NCBI RefSeq assembly: GCF_034931125.1 | Contig: NZ_JAYGHM010000015.1 | Span: forward strand, 1 to 64,000 | Reading direction: 5' to 3' | Source: Rivularia sp034931125 | GTDB lineage: Bacteria > Cyanobacteriota > Cyanobacteriia > Cyanobacteriales > Nostocaceae | DNA length: 64,000 bases | In this document: positions 35,781-44,884 of the stretch, piece after piece | Layout of the letters: each line of letters starts with the position of its first letter | How positions within the stretch are numbered: the first letter of the stretch is position 1 | The notes under the pieces: generated by a model | What the model saw: the letters and a program-made list of their open reading frames with translations, nothing else | The model's database searches: none | What the model was told of the DNA's origin: nothing | Position numbers and translations under genes: made by a program

Positions 35781-37385
35781 CTACTTAGCCATATTAACCA
35801 AAGCAACTTTAGAATCTGCCACTGTTGGTGACATAAAAACTTGAGAATATAGACTTGATGATTGTTCGGATGCAACTGCTGGTAGGGCTTCTCGCGCATG
35901 AGCCGCTAATTCTTGTGTCTTCACATCATAAGTCTGTGTCGCCAATTTAGGATACAAACCAATCCCGATAATTGGCAGTAATAAACAAGCGGTGATGAAA
36001 AGTTCGCGGGGTTTGACATCGAGAACTTTTGCATCCAAATGTAATTCTTCGTTCTGCTTACCGTAAAATACTTGACGCAGTAGAGATAGTAAATAAATTG
36101 GAGTCAAAATTATGCCTACCGCACTCAGCAATATAACTACAACCTTGAAGCTGGAACTGTAGACATCGCTACTAGCAATACCGATGAATACCATTAATTC
36201 ACCTACAAAACCGCTCATTCCTGGTAATGCTAAGGAAGCCATTGCACCAGCAGTATATAAAGCAAAGGTTTTGGGCATAACTAAAGCCATTCCACCCATC
36301 TTATCCATCATCAAGGTGTGGCTGCGTTCGTAAGTTACCCCGGAAAGGAAAAATAATGCTGCTGCAATTAAACCGTGGGAAATCATTTGTAACATCGCAC
36401 CGCTCATCCCAATTTCGGTATAGGAACCTATTCCTATTAACACCATACCCATGTGAGCAATTGAAGAATAAGCCAAACGACGCTTCAAATTGGTTTGTGC
36501 AAAAGCACAGCAAGCACCGTAAATGATGTTAACTACACCCAAGATTATTAATACGGGAGCAAATACAGCGTGAGCGTTGGGCAGCATTTCCATGTTGATG
36601 CGAATCAACGCATAACCACCCATCTTTAATAGCACACCAGCCAAAATCATCGAACCTGGTGCAGAAGCTTCACCATGAGCATCCGGTAGCCAAGTATGAA
36701 GGGGGAAAATTGGCAACTTTACGCCGAAGGCAATTAATAAAGCTGCATACACTAGCATTTCAAAGGTTTTAGGATATTGCTTCATTCCTAAAGATGCCAT
36801 GTCAAAAGTCACGGTATCTCCATAGAATGCCATCGCAAAGGCTCCTACCAGAATAAATATTGAAGCTGCTGCTGTATAAATAATAAATTTAGTTGCCGCA
36901 TAGCGACGTTTTGGTCCTCCCCAAATCGAAATTAATAGATATACGGGTACTAACTCAATTTCCCACATTAAGAAGAATAACAATAAATCTTGAGCTAGGA
37001 ATACGCCAAGTTGAGCGCTGTACATCACTAGCATCAAACCATAAAATAAACGCGGCTTGTTTGTAACTCTCCAAGCCGCGAAAATCGCCAAAGTATTAAT
37101 TAAACCTGTGAGTAAAATCAGAGGCATTGACAACCCGTCAACTGCTACTGACCAATTTAAACCCAATTGGGGTACCCAAGCATATTTTTCAATCAATTGA
37201 AATGATGCGTTCTGAAAATCGTAACTACGCCAGAAGGCATAAATCATTAATGTAAAGTCCGCGATCGCAACACCTAAGCCATACCAACGGACTGTTTTAC
37301 CATCTTTATCGGGAATCAACGGAATGAAAGCGGCTGCTAGTAAGGGTAACAGAACTATTGAAGTTAACCAAGGAAATTCGCTCAT
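35781..37385 (-). CDS. ndhD: NAD(P)H-quinone oxidoreductase subunit 4 (NdhD)
   Basis: A membrane subunit of the cyanobacterial NDH-1 complex (complex I-like), one of the antiporter-type proton-pumping subunits in respiration and cyclic electron flow in thylakoids. It has about 14 hydrophobic helices. Conserved residues include MWEIELVPVYLLI (Glu in helix 5), GVKLPIFPLHTWLPDAHGEA (Lys and HTWLPDAH) and NLKRRLAYSSIAHMG. It resembles the NdhD1/D2 type of the NDH-1L complexes rather than the CO2-uptake forms. The frame opens at TTG 37394; the ATG at 37385 (MSEFPWLT) fits the family. The thrB gene lies upstream on the same strand, separated by a coiled-coil gene. Confidence 0.96.
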   Translation of the reverse strand: MSEFPWLTSIVLLPLLAAAFIPLIPDKDGKTVRWYGLGVAIADFTLMIYAFWRSYDFQNASFQLIEKYAWVPQLGLNWSVAVDGLSMPLILLTGLINTLAIFAAWRVTNKPRLFYGLMLVMYSAQLGVFLAQDLLLFFLMWEIELVPVYLLISIWGGPKRRYAATKFIIYTAAASIFILVGAFAMAFYGDTVTFDMASLGMKQYPKTFEMLVYAALLIAFGVKLPIFPLHTWLPDAHGEASAPGSMILAGVLLKMGGYALIRINMEMLPNAHAVFAPVLIILGVVNIIYGACCAFAQTNLKRRLAYSSIAHMGMVLIGIGSYTEIGMSGAMLQMISHGLIAAALFFLSGVTYERSHTLMMDKMGGMALVMPKTFALYTAGAMASLALPGMSGFVGELMVFIGIASSDVYSSSFKVVVILLSAVGIILTPIYLLSLLRQVFYGKQNEELHLDAKVLDVKPRELFITACLLLPIIGIGLYPKLATQTYDVKTQELAAHAREALPAVASEQSSSLYSQVFMSPTVADSKVALVNMAK

Positions 37386-37678
37386 CACTGACAATCTGTT
37401 ATTTTCTCGCTTTTGTTTACATTATATTAAGCAATTTATAGTTTTGTAAACAGAGTTTATCCCTAGAAAATAAAACAATCAAGTTTTTTTAGTCATAAAT
37501 ACTCAAAATTTTCAGTATTTTTGAGCAGATTGTAAAGAAAGGTTAACAAAAATTGCAGCCCTAATTACATTTATAGTTACATTTTGTAGCCTAAAACTCC
37601 TTTGAAAGCAAATAAATAAAGATATTCACTTTTTTGAATAGTTAGCTTCAGAAATATCAATCTAAACATTCAAGATTT
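37386..37678. other. Intergenic region upstream of ndhD
   Basis: Just under 300 AT-rich bases between the coiled-coil gene and ndhD, both read leftward. It should carry the ndhD promoter; no repeat or RNA gene was recognised. Confidence 0.4.
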
Positions 37679-38194
37679 TCAGACGATACGATTGACAATT
37701 GTCCAGACATCCCCATCCGAACGAACGTAAGGAACCGAGATAGTTTTAAATCCGGTGATAAAAGGTTTGTAATAAATTTGCCAGTAAAGTGGAGTCAGAT
37801 TATCGGCACAAGTTTTAAGCCGATTTACTTCTGTTGCTAATTCTGCTGCTAATTGATTAATTCGCTCTGCATGAGTTTCAGCTTGGGTTTTAGCCTGTTC
37901 TAAACGTTCTTTTTGTTCGTCCAAGTTAATTCTAGTTATGTATCCTCGCTGCGATTTCAATTTGGCTTGCTTATCTGTTAATTGATTTTCTAAAGCTGCG
38001 ATCGCATCATCTATACCTTTTAACTCAGCAAACAATTGCGGATTTTCTCTTGCTTGACGACGGTAGGATTCGGCTATTTCCTGGGGTGAATCATCCTCAG
38101 AAGTCGTTATTTTTACCGCAAGAGCAGCACCTTCTCCACGCAATTGATTAATTTGGGAGCGAATTTCTGCAATTTCTGCCTGAATATCCTCCAT
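37679..38194 (-). CDS. Coiled-coil protein of unknown function
   Basis: A 171-residue, strongly helical protein with heptad-like Leu/Ile and many Glu/Lys (about residues 1-125: EIAEIRSQINQLRGEGAAL and LDEQKERLEQAKTQAETHA). The end is different, with aromatic and positive residues (LTPLYWQIYYKPFITGFK) and a final VWTIVNRIV. I do not recognise the family. It lies between ndhD and thrB on the same strand and starts at ATG. No signal peptide or membrane helix is seen. Confidence 0.72.
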   Translation of the reverse strand: MEDIQAEIAEIRSQINQLRGEGAALAVKITTSEDDSPQEIAESYRRQARENPQLFAELKGIDDAIAALENQLTDKQAKLKSQRGYITRINLDEQKERLEQAKTQAETHAERINQLAAELATEVNRLKTCADNLTPLYWQIYYKPFITGFKTISVPYVRSDGDVWTIVNRIV

Positions 38195-38287
38195 GTTTTT
38201 ATCCTTATTTAGGGAGTAGCGAGAAATACTTACTATCTATAATCCAAAATCCAAAACTTGTGCTGAGCTTGCCGAAATATCTAAAAT

Positions 38288-39208
38288 CTAAAATTCTTTA
38301 AAGGTGGTGGCTCCTTTACGATCAATTTGCAGCGCTTGTACTTGGGCAATAATACCTTTGTTTTGCCATTCGGAAGCCATTGCTGTAGCAACAGCCTGAG
38401 AATTTGCTGTATCAGTTATTGCAAGTAGCGTGGGACCTGCACCACTAATTACCATGCCATAAGCTCCGGCAGATAAAGCTGCTTCATAGATATTTTCGTA
38501 ATTATGAATCAGTGATTTTCTGTAAGGCTGATGTAACTTATCTTGCAAACCAGCCCGTAGCCAATTTTTATTTCCAGTTTCTAATCCCCGCAACAGTAAC
38601 CCCAAATGCGCTGTATTGAAAATGGCATCTCCACGGCTAACTTGAGTTGGTAATACTTCTCGTGCAACGCTTGTTGAAAGTTCAAAATCTGGAATTGCTA
38701 ACACTGGAACGATATTATCACACCAAGGGATATCACAAATTTCCCATCCGGCATCGCTTGTCGCAGCTAAACGACATCCACCCAACAGGGCTGGTACAAC
38801 ATTATCTGGGTGTCCTTCCATCGCGATCGCTAATTCCATTATCTGGGTTGGAGTTAAAATATCTCCCGCGAGTATATTCGCACCAATTAATCCCCCGACA
38901 ATCGCTGTTGCAGAACTACCCAAACCCCTCGCTAATGGAACCCCTAGCTTAATTTCAATTTTGACTGGGGGTGGTGTTTGTTCTATGTGTTGAAAAAATT
39001 TTACAAATGCCTGATAGACAAGATTACTTTCATCAGTTGCGACTCGTGCTGCTTCAGTTCCGGTAATGTTAATAACTAGCTTTTGATTGGCTTCTAAAAT
39101 AAATTTTAGTTGATTGTAAAGCGTCAAAGCTGCACCAAAACAGTCGAAGCCAGGACCTAAATTTGCAGTTGTTGCAGGAACTGTGACGCGGACAGAAGAG
39201 ACAGACAT
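38288..39208 (-). CDS. thrB: Homoserine kinase
   Basis: A 306-residue GHMP-family kinase that phosphorylates homoserine using ATP, committing it to threonine synthesis. Motif 1 is VTVPATTANLGPGFDCFGAAL (split here as VPATTANLGPGFDCF), motif 2, the phosphate loop, is GVPLARGLGSSATA, and motif 3 is VISGAGPTLLAI. It starts at ATG, and length matches the family. It is upstream of the coiled-coil gene and ndhD. thrS is about 4 kb away, but there is no reason to assume co-regulation. Confidence 0.96.
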   Translation of the reverse strand: MSVSSVRVTVPATTANLGPGFDCFGAALTLYNQLKFILEANQKLVINITGTEAARVATDESNLVYQAFVKFFQHIEQTPPPVKIEIKLGVPLARGLGSSATAIVGGLIGANILAGDILTPTQIMELAIAMEGHPDNVVPALLGGCRLAATSDAGWEICDIPWCDNIVPVLAIPDFELSTSVAREVLPTQVSRGDAIFNTAHLGLLLRGLETGNKNWLRAGLQDKLHQPYRKSLIHNYENIYEAALSAGAYGMVISGAGPTLLAITDTANSQAVATAMASEWQNKGIIAQVQALQIDRKGATTFKEF

Positions 39209-39447
39209 TTAAACAATCTTGAACATTTAATTATTCAGCATCTCATAGAAATCAGTGTTTACACAAAAAATCTCAATAGTATATTGACTCTTCCCTTATA
39301 GAAGGATGTTTAACGTCATAATTATTTATCAAACTCGGAGCCATTAACCAGTAACTTTGCCAATTTACGAGCGGTTAAACGGCTGTAGAAACCTTAACTC
39401 TCAGGAAATTAATTCTCTAGAGTTTGAAAAGCGATATACTTTGGGAG

Positions 39448-41781
39448 ATGGCTAACCAACCTTCGTTGGGGAAGAATTCAATGAAAGCGGCTCAAGCCCT
39501 CTCAAAAACAACCCGTCTTGCTCGATTAATTGCCAGATTGATGCAGGCAGCGATCGAAAATGCAGGAGCCGAAACAGGTGTTCTGATTCTTCTAGAAGGC
39601 GATCAACTCAGTGTGGTGGCTCAATGCAGCAGAAGTAGACAGTGTGACCTAGAAAAGCTTGCTGTTGCCGACTGTGCAACCATTCCTGTTTCCGTCATTC
39701 ACTCGGTAGAACGCACTCAAGAAACTCTGGTGTTTGATGATGCAGTTAGCGAACCATCTTTTTTGACCGATCCTTATATTCAAACCCAACAGACGCGATC
39801 GCTCCTCTGCATGCCCATTCTCAATCAAAGTCAGCTTATTGGCATCCTTTATTTGGAGAACAGTCTCAGTACTGGCGTATTTAAGCGCGATCGCTTACAA
39901 GTTCTCGAACTATTGATCGATCAGGCAGCGATTTCCCTAGAAAATGCTCGGCTGTATGAGCAGTTAGAAGACTATGCCAAAACACTCGAAAGAAGGGTGG
40001 AAGAGCAAACTCAAGCCTTACAGCAGGAGATTGCTGAACGTCAACAAACCGAAGTCGCATTGAGACAAAGTGAAGCGAACTACCGCAACCTGCTGCAAAC
40101 CGCGAATTCCGTCATCATTCGCTACGATCCGCAAGGACGGATTCATTACATCAACGATTATGGGGTAAAACTCCTGGGCTATGAAGAACATGAGATTTTA
40201 GGGCGGAGCTTATTTGAAACCATCCTTCCAGACATTGAAACCTCTGGACGCGATATGAAACCCTTTGTCCGCGATTTACTTCGTCATCCTCAATTGTACC
40301 CGCATGGCGAGGGTGAAAACCTGTGTCGAGACGGTCGGCGCGTTTGGATGGAGTGGTCGAATCAAGCTATTTTCAATGAGCAGGGAGAGGTGGTTGAAAT
40401 CTTATCGGTGGGCAACGACACCACCCAGCGTAAACAAGCAGAAGAGGCATTAAAACGTAGTGAAGCCAAGTTCCGCAATATCTTTGAAAACTCCCAAGTG
40501 GGCATCTACCGCACCCGCACCTGTAATGGGTTAATTCTCGATGCCAATCAACGCTTTGCCGATCTGTTTGGTTTTGATTCACCCCAAGAGATTATTGGAA
40601 TTGAACACACTATAGGCTATTGGGTCAACCCGTGCGATCGTCAACGAGGTATTGAGGTGATGAAGCGAGATGGGGAAGTGCGAAACTTTGAAGCACGGAT
40701 GCGAAGACGAAATGGGACGCTGTTTTGGGGGCTTTTCTCTTCTTATCTAAATGCAGGCGATGACTACATCGAAGGCGTACTTGCGGATATTAGCGATCGT
40801 AAACAGACAGAAGCAGCATTGCAAGCCTCTGAAGCAGAACTGCGGGCGCTGTTTTCAGCCATTCCCGATCCGCTATGTATCATCAATGCCCAAGGGCGAT
40901 TGCTCTGCACAATCAAAGGAACTTCATCCTATGGAGAGGAGTGTACTGGCAAAACGCTGCATCAACTTTTTGCCAAAGAACAAGCTGATGAATTTCTGGA
41001 TTACATTCAGCAGGCGGTGAGAACTCAACAAGTCCTCACTGTTGAATACAGCGATTGGATCGCTGGACGAGAAGTCTGGTTTTCGGCGCGCATTGCCCCG
41101 ATTCAGCACGAGCAGGTGATTTGGCTGGCGCGAGATATTACACCGCAAAAGCAGGCAGAAGCCGCCTCGATTTTAGAAGAACGCAACCGCATGGCACGCG
41201 AAATTCACGATACCCTTGCTCAGGCGTTTACAGGCATTCTGGCTCAGGTCGGAGCGGCAAATCAGGTGCTAACGGATGATTTAGAAGCAACTGAGGCACA
41301 CCTGGATCTGATCAAAGAATTAGCGCGAAGTGGACTGACTGAAGCGCGGCGATCGGTCGTCGCCCTCCGTCCTCAGCTTTTGGAGGAAGGCAGTTTACAG
41401 AGCGCCCTACATCGTCTCGTCGCTCAAACCAGAACTGCCGCATTGGATACTACTTTATATTATGAGATCGAGGGTGAAGTGTATTCTCTGCCCGCTGAGG
41501 TTGAGAGTAACCTACTGCGGATTGGGCAAGAAGCATTAACCAATGCGATTAAACACGCCAATGCTGACGAAATTCGAGTCGAGCTAGTCTACGATCGCGA
41601 TCGAGTTTGCTTGGGCGTGAAAGACAATGGGCAGGGCTTTGGAGTTGGAAGTATTCCCTCCTCTGAGGGTTTTGGCTTACTCGGCATGAGCGAACGGGCA
41701 GAGCGCATCGGCGCACAACTGACGATTAGGAGCCAACCCGGGCAAGGAACAGAGATTATCGTCATTGTCAGTCGGGAGTAG
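39448..41781 (+). CDS. GAF-PAS multi-sensor histidine kinase (NarL-type, HisKA_3)
   Basis: A sensor kinase of about 777 residues. An N-terminal GAF domain (about 15-175) is followed by a coiled coil (LERRVEEQTQALQQEIAERQ) and three PAS domains, of which the second (EAKFRNIFENSQVGIYR) and third (ELRALFSAIPDPLCIIN) are clear. The transmitter has LEERNRMAREIHDTLAQAF (phospho-acceptor His, HisKA_3) and a HATPase_c domain (GQEALTNAIKHA, DNGQGFG, GFGLLGMSERA). The N-terminus (MKAAQALSKTTRLARLI) looks like the linker before GAF in longer kinase-AAA-GAF proteins, so it may derive from a longer parent. A TTG at 39424 could give a slightly longer start. The response regulator follows after 7 bases. It marks the left edge of a GC-richer block. 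Confidence 0.93.
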   Translation: MANQPSLGKNSMKAAQALSKTTRLARLIARLMQAAIENAGAETGVLILLEGDQLSVVAQCSRSRQCDLEKLAVADCATIPVSVIHSVERTQETLVFDDAVSEPSFLTDPYIQTQQTRSLLCMPILNQSQLIGILYLENSLSTGVFKRDRLQVLELLIDQAAISLENARLYEQLEDYAKTLERRVEEQTQALQQEIAERQQTEVALRQSEANYRNLLQTANSVIIRYDPQGRIHYINDYGVKLLGYEEHEILGRSLFETILPDIETSGRDMKPFVRDLLRHPQLYPHGEGENLCRDGRRVWMEWSNQAIFNEQGEVVEILSVGNDTTQRKQAEEALKRSEAKFRNIFENSQVGIYRTRTCNGLILDANQRFADLFGFDSPQEIIGIEHTIGYWVNPCDRQRGIEVMKRDGEVRNFEARMRRRNGTLFWGLFSSYLNAGDDYIEGVLADISDRKQTEAALQASEAELRALFSAIPDPLCIINAQGRLLCTIKGTSSYGEECTGKTLHQLFAKEQADEFLDYIQQAVRTQQVLTVEYSDWIAGREVWFSARIAPIQHEQVIWLARDITPQKQAEAASILEERNRMAREIHDTLAQAFTGILAQVGAANQVLTDDLEATEAHLDLIKELARSGLTEARRSVVALRPQLLEEGSLQSALHRLVAQTRTAALDTTLYYEIEGEVYSLPAEVESNLLRIGQEALTNAIKHANADEIRVELVYDRDRVCLGVKDNGQGFGVGSIPSSEGFGLLGMSERAERIGAQLTIRSQPGQGTEIIVIVSRE

Positions 41782-41788
41782 CATCGCG

Positions 41789-42418
41789 ATGAGCCAAGCC
41801 GCAACAATTCGGGTTCTGATCGCAGACGATCATGCCATTTTTCGGCAAGGATTAGCTACGATTATTAACCGCGATCCAGATATGAACGTGATTGCCCAAG
41901 CAGAAAATGGGGAACAAGCGATCGCCTTGTTTCGGGAACACCAACCCGATGTCACGCTCATGGATCTGAGAATGCCGGAGGTGGAAGGAGTAGCAGCTAT
42001 CGGTGCCATTCGTGCGATCGCTAAATCTGCTCGAATTATTGTCCTAACTACCTATGATAGTGACGAAGAAATTTATCGGGGATTGCGCTCAGGCGCAAAA
42101 GGCTACTTGTTGAAAGAAACCGAACCTGACGAGCTTCTGAATGCCATTCGTACCGTTCATCGGGGTCAGCAGTATATTCCGCCTGATGTGGGAGCAAAGT
42201 TGGCACAGCGCCTCAGCAATCCAGAACTGAGTGAAAGAGAACTAGAAGTACTCCGCTCACTGGCACAGGGAATGAGTAATGCGGAGATTGCGGCGGCTTT
42301 GAGTATCGGTGAAGGTACGGTTAAATCTCATGTGAATCGGATTTTGAATAAGTTAGATGTTAGCGATCGTACTCAAGCTGTGATTGTTGCGGTTAAACGT
42401 GGCATTGTGAGTTTGTAG
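41789..42418 (+). CDS. NarL/FixJ family response regulator
   Basis: A 209-residue regulator with an N-terminal receiver domain (LIADDHAIFRQG acidic pair, VTLMDLRMPEV phospho-acceptor Asp, IIVLTTYDSD, YLLKETEP with Lys) and a C-terminal LuxR-type helix-turn-helix (LSERELEVLRSLAQGMSNAE, IGEGTVKSHVNRIL). It is the cognate partner of the HisKA_3 kinase whose stop codon is 7 bases upstream. The frame is open to TTG 41765, but the ATG at 41789 is preferred. The target genes are not known; neighbours in this block are plausible targets. Confidence 0.96.
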   Translation: MSQAATIRVLIADDHAIFRQGLATIINRDPDMNVIAQAENGEQAIALFREHQPDVTLMDLRMPEVEGVAAIGAIRAIAKSARIIVLTTYDSDEEIYRGLRSGAKGYLLKETEPDELLNAIRTVHRGQQYIPPDVGAKLAQRLSNPELSERELEVLRSLAQGMSNAEIAAALSIGEGTVKSHVNRILNKLDVSDRTQAVIVAVKRGIVSL

Positions 42419-42602
42419 GGTGTACTTTCGCTTGATCGAATTCGGATTCTAACTTAAGTTATAGTCAGCCTTCTACTTTGCGATGGCATGGTTACTCTAT
42501 CAATTTGTAGTGTAAAAAATTTAACTCACTGTAGACGACAGACTCAAGGCAATTTTCTATATTGAATTTATGCAAATAGTCATGCACTCAGGAGATAAAT
42601 TT

Positions 42603-42977
42603 ATGACCTCTACTTCCATCGTGACAGACCCAACACTACGCCAAGGCGATTCCGGTGCTGCTGTTATTGAACTACAACAATTGCTGAATGCGAAAGGAAT
42701 CAACATTACAGTCGATGGAATTTTTGGCGATGCAACTCGCGCCGCAGTGGTTCGGTTTCAACAGCAGAATGGACTTGTTGTAGACGGCATCGTCGGCACT
42801 CAAACTTGGCAAGCTCTTCGTCGAGGTGGCAATGCGCCCATTCAACTGACTGATGCAGCCAGTTACTACGAGCCATCGAAATATTCTTATCAAAAAGAGG
42901 CGTTTGACTGGTTGCAATCCCAGATTTCTAGATCGGATCTAGAGGAATTTGCTCGCCGCTGGCGGAACCTAAGCTAA
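42603..42977 (+). CDS. Peptidoglycan-binding domain protein
   Basis: A protein of about 124 residues with one PG_binding_1 domain (LRQGDSGAAVIELQQLLNAK, VDGIFGDATRAAVVRFQQ, VDGIVGTQTWQAL) and a short C-terminal tail. No signal peptide is seen, so it may be cytoplasmic or exported in another way. The ATG at 42603 is chosen because AGGAG stands 9 bases before it; an upstream ATG at 42570 would add 11 residues. The C-terminal 45 residues have no recognised fold. Confidence 0.87.
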   Translation: MTSTSIVTDPTLRQGDSGAAVIELQQLLNAKGINITVDGIFGDATRAAVVRFQQQNGLVVDGIVGTQTWQALRRGGNAPIQLTDAASYYEPSKYSYQKEAFDWLQSQISRSDLEEFARRWRNLS

Positions 42978-43230
42978 CCCAGCAATCACCGATTTCAAAG
43001 TTATTCAGCCCAGGTTCAAATTGCTAACGCTAGGAATGCCTAAATCCAATACGGTTTTTCTCAGCTTTCATGGCAGGGTTCTGGTGGTCTGTCCTATTAG
43101 TTTTGATGGTTTAAATTATAACCGCAGAGGCGCAGAGAGCGCAGAGGAAAGAAAAAAAGAGAGATGAGAAGTTTATTTACCTATCATAATTTATGGGACA
43201 AACTACTAGGCTTGATACAGATGTAGAAGA

Positions 43231-43788
43231 ATGAATGATGATCGCAGCCAGAGTTCCTTGCTTATACCCCCTTCAACCCAAGATTGGATGCAGGGTGTGC
43301 TAAGTGCCAAGGTCGTGCTGGTGATGTATGGAGACTATCAAGACCTCAGAAGTGCGGAGGTTTACAAGCTGATTAAAGCGCTCAAACGAGAGCTTAGTGC
43401 TGCTTTTGGAGAAGATTATTTATGTTTTATCTTCCGTCATTTTCTGCAAGCACAGATTCATCCCCAAGCTCAACGGGCTGCCCAAGCTGCCCAAGCCGCT
43501 GCTGCCCAAGGACAGTTTTGGTCAATGCACGACACTTTGTTTGCCCATCAACAGAAGTTAGAAAATGGTTATCTTGTAGAGTACGCTAACAATTTAGGGC
43601 TTGATATCCCTCAGTTTCTTAAAGAGTTGTCTAAACAAGTGCATCTCGATCGCATTAATCAAGATATCGAAAGTGGAATACGCAGCGGAGTGACCGACGC
43701 TCCAGCGCTATTTATCAATAACATTCGATATACCGGACGTTGGAGAATGACAGAGTTGATGGCAGCCATTGTTGTTGCAAGTCATTAA
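43231..43788 (+). CDS. DsbA/thioredoxin-fold protein lacking the CxxC active site
   Basis: A 185-residue protein with the DsbA layout: VVLVMYGDYQDLRSAEVY (strand and first helix), FIFRHFLQAQIHPQA, an alanine-rich helical insertion (AAQAAQAAAAQGQFWSMHD), and the cis-Pro element GVTDAPALFINNIRYTG. In relatives such as YyaL- or FrnE-like DsbA proteins the motif after the first strand is F-x-C-P-x-C; here it is GDYQDLRS (34-41), and the protein has a single Cys elsewhere. Redox activity through that motif is therefore not expected. There is no signal peptide, and it starts at ATG. It may be a redox-dead or binding paralogue. Confidence 0.82.
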   Translation: MNDDRSQSSLLIPPSTQDWMQGVLSAKVVLVMYGDYQDLRSAEVYKLIKALKRELSAAFGEDYLCFIFRHFLQAQIHPQAQRAAQAAQAAAAQGQFWSMHDTLFAHQQKLENGYLVEYANNLGLDIPQFLKELSKQVHLDRINQDIESGIRSGVTDAPALFINNIRYTGRWRMTELMAAIVVASH

Positions 43789-43816
43789 GTTCTTTTCATA
43801 ACTTTTACACAAAACA

Positions 43817-44194
43817 ATGAACACACTTCTCAAAAGAGCTGTATTATTCTTCGCTCTGCCTATTTGTATCTTAGGTTATTTCTCCTTTCCCGCCGCTGCT
43901 GATTCTACAGGCGCCCTCATCTTGAGTACTCAATGCCAGGGTAGTTACAACATTAACATTTGGCGAAACTATAGGTCTGGTGAACTGCTTTATCGTGCCA
44001 TTAGTCCTAACGGTAATTTAAGTTTGGATAAAGGAACCAGCCAAGCGACAGAAGGCGTTCGAGTGTACAAATTTGGAAATGGCAACTATGAATATTGGAT
44101 CTGGGATGGGACGTTAGATGATCCGCAGGCTGGAACATTAGAGGTCTATAAAAACAACCGTCTTTTAATGCAACAAGCTTGTAGGAGAAGCTGA
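43817..44194 (+). CDS. Secreted small hypothetical protein
   Basis: A 125-residue protein with a clear signal peptide (LLKRAVLFFALPICILGYF, cleavage probably after AAA-D near residue 28). The mature part holds two cysteines that could form a disulfide (CQGSYN near residue 41 and the near-terminal Cys) and a beta-rich pattern (YEYWIWDGTLDDPQAGTLEV). I recognise no family. It is about 30 bases after the DsbA-fold gene on the same strand. Confidence 0.75.
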   Translation: MNTLLKRAVLFFALPICILGYFSFPAAADSTGALILSTQCQGSYNINIWRNYRSGELLYRAISPNGNLSLDKGTSQATEGVRVYKFGNGNYEYWIWDGTLDDPQAGTLEVYKNNRLLMQQACRRS

Positions 44195-44263
44195 ACTTTA
44201 TTTACTGCTGGATTGGGTATTTCTCTGAACCAGAACCTTCGTTATCTCATTGAGGATAGTTCT

Positions 44264-44482
44264 ATGACACACTTACGATTACGCAATGAGAATTTTCCTG
44301 AGCATTTTAAAGTTACAACTCAAGCTGATTCTCCTAGTGACTTTCCAATCAATCATGCACTGATTGCGATCGCGCAAGAAGTTGCTGAGTTGCTGAAACA
44401 AACCTATTCGGTACAAGTTGATAACACTGATTATCTGGAGTCAACAACTAGGAAGCACTCTAGTCAAAATCCTCCAATGTAG
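44264..44482 (+). CDS. Small hypothetical protein
   Basis: A 72-residue protein with an ordinary ATG at 44264 preceded by GAGGATAG; an upstream TTG (44213) is less likely. It has a helical stretch (IAQEVAELLKQTYSVQVD), no signal peptide and no recognised domain. It may be a real small gene or a leftover from the GC-richer block. Confidence 0.5.
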   Translation: MTHLRLRNENFPEHFKVTTQADSPSDFPINHALIAIAQEVAELLKQTYSVQVDNTDYLESTTRKHSSQNPPM

Positions 44483-44556
44483 TAATTTCAGCTTTTCAGT
44501 TAATGCTCGTTGAAACATAAGGAAAGCACTACCCAAATTCAAATGGAGATCGCACG

Positions 44557-44750
44557 ATGAACAATCTACTCCGTCCTGGTTTATTTATGGCGATCGCGAC
44601 TTGAACATTCCTCCAGCGGCACTGTCTTTCATGGCGAACCGCGCTAACTCAAAGGAGACCGTTGTTGTGAATGGCGCGTCCCATGTTGTGATGGTTTCCC
44701 ATGCAGATGCTGTTGCCAAGCTCATCAATCGTGCTGCAACCGCGCAGTAA
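44557..44750 (+). pseudogene. Alpha/beta hydrolase C-terminal remnant
   Basis: A reading frame in the plus strand encodes a recognisable hydrolase C-terminus (PSWFIYGDRDLNIPPAAL, then SKETVVVNGASHVVMVSHAD and AKLINRAATAQ, stop at 44748-44750). The catalytic region (nucleophile elbow, N-terminal lid) is absent, and the frame does not begin with an ATG in this phase; the ATG at 44557 is in another frame. It is a degraded piece of an alpha/beta hydrolase such as chloroperoxidase-type enzymes. Confidence 0.75.
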
Positions 44751-44884
44751 ACAAGTGTGGATGCACTGTTGAAAAGTGTCAGAAGGCAGCAGGGCAAAAG
44801 CTGCAAAGCACTGGAAAAATCTGAAAGAAGTCAAGTATTGGAACTCAATACACTTGGAATAGATAAAACTAGGAGAATCTAATC

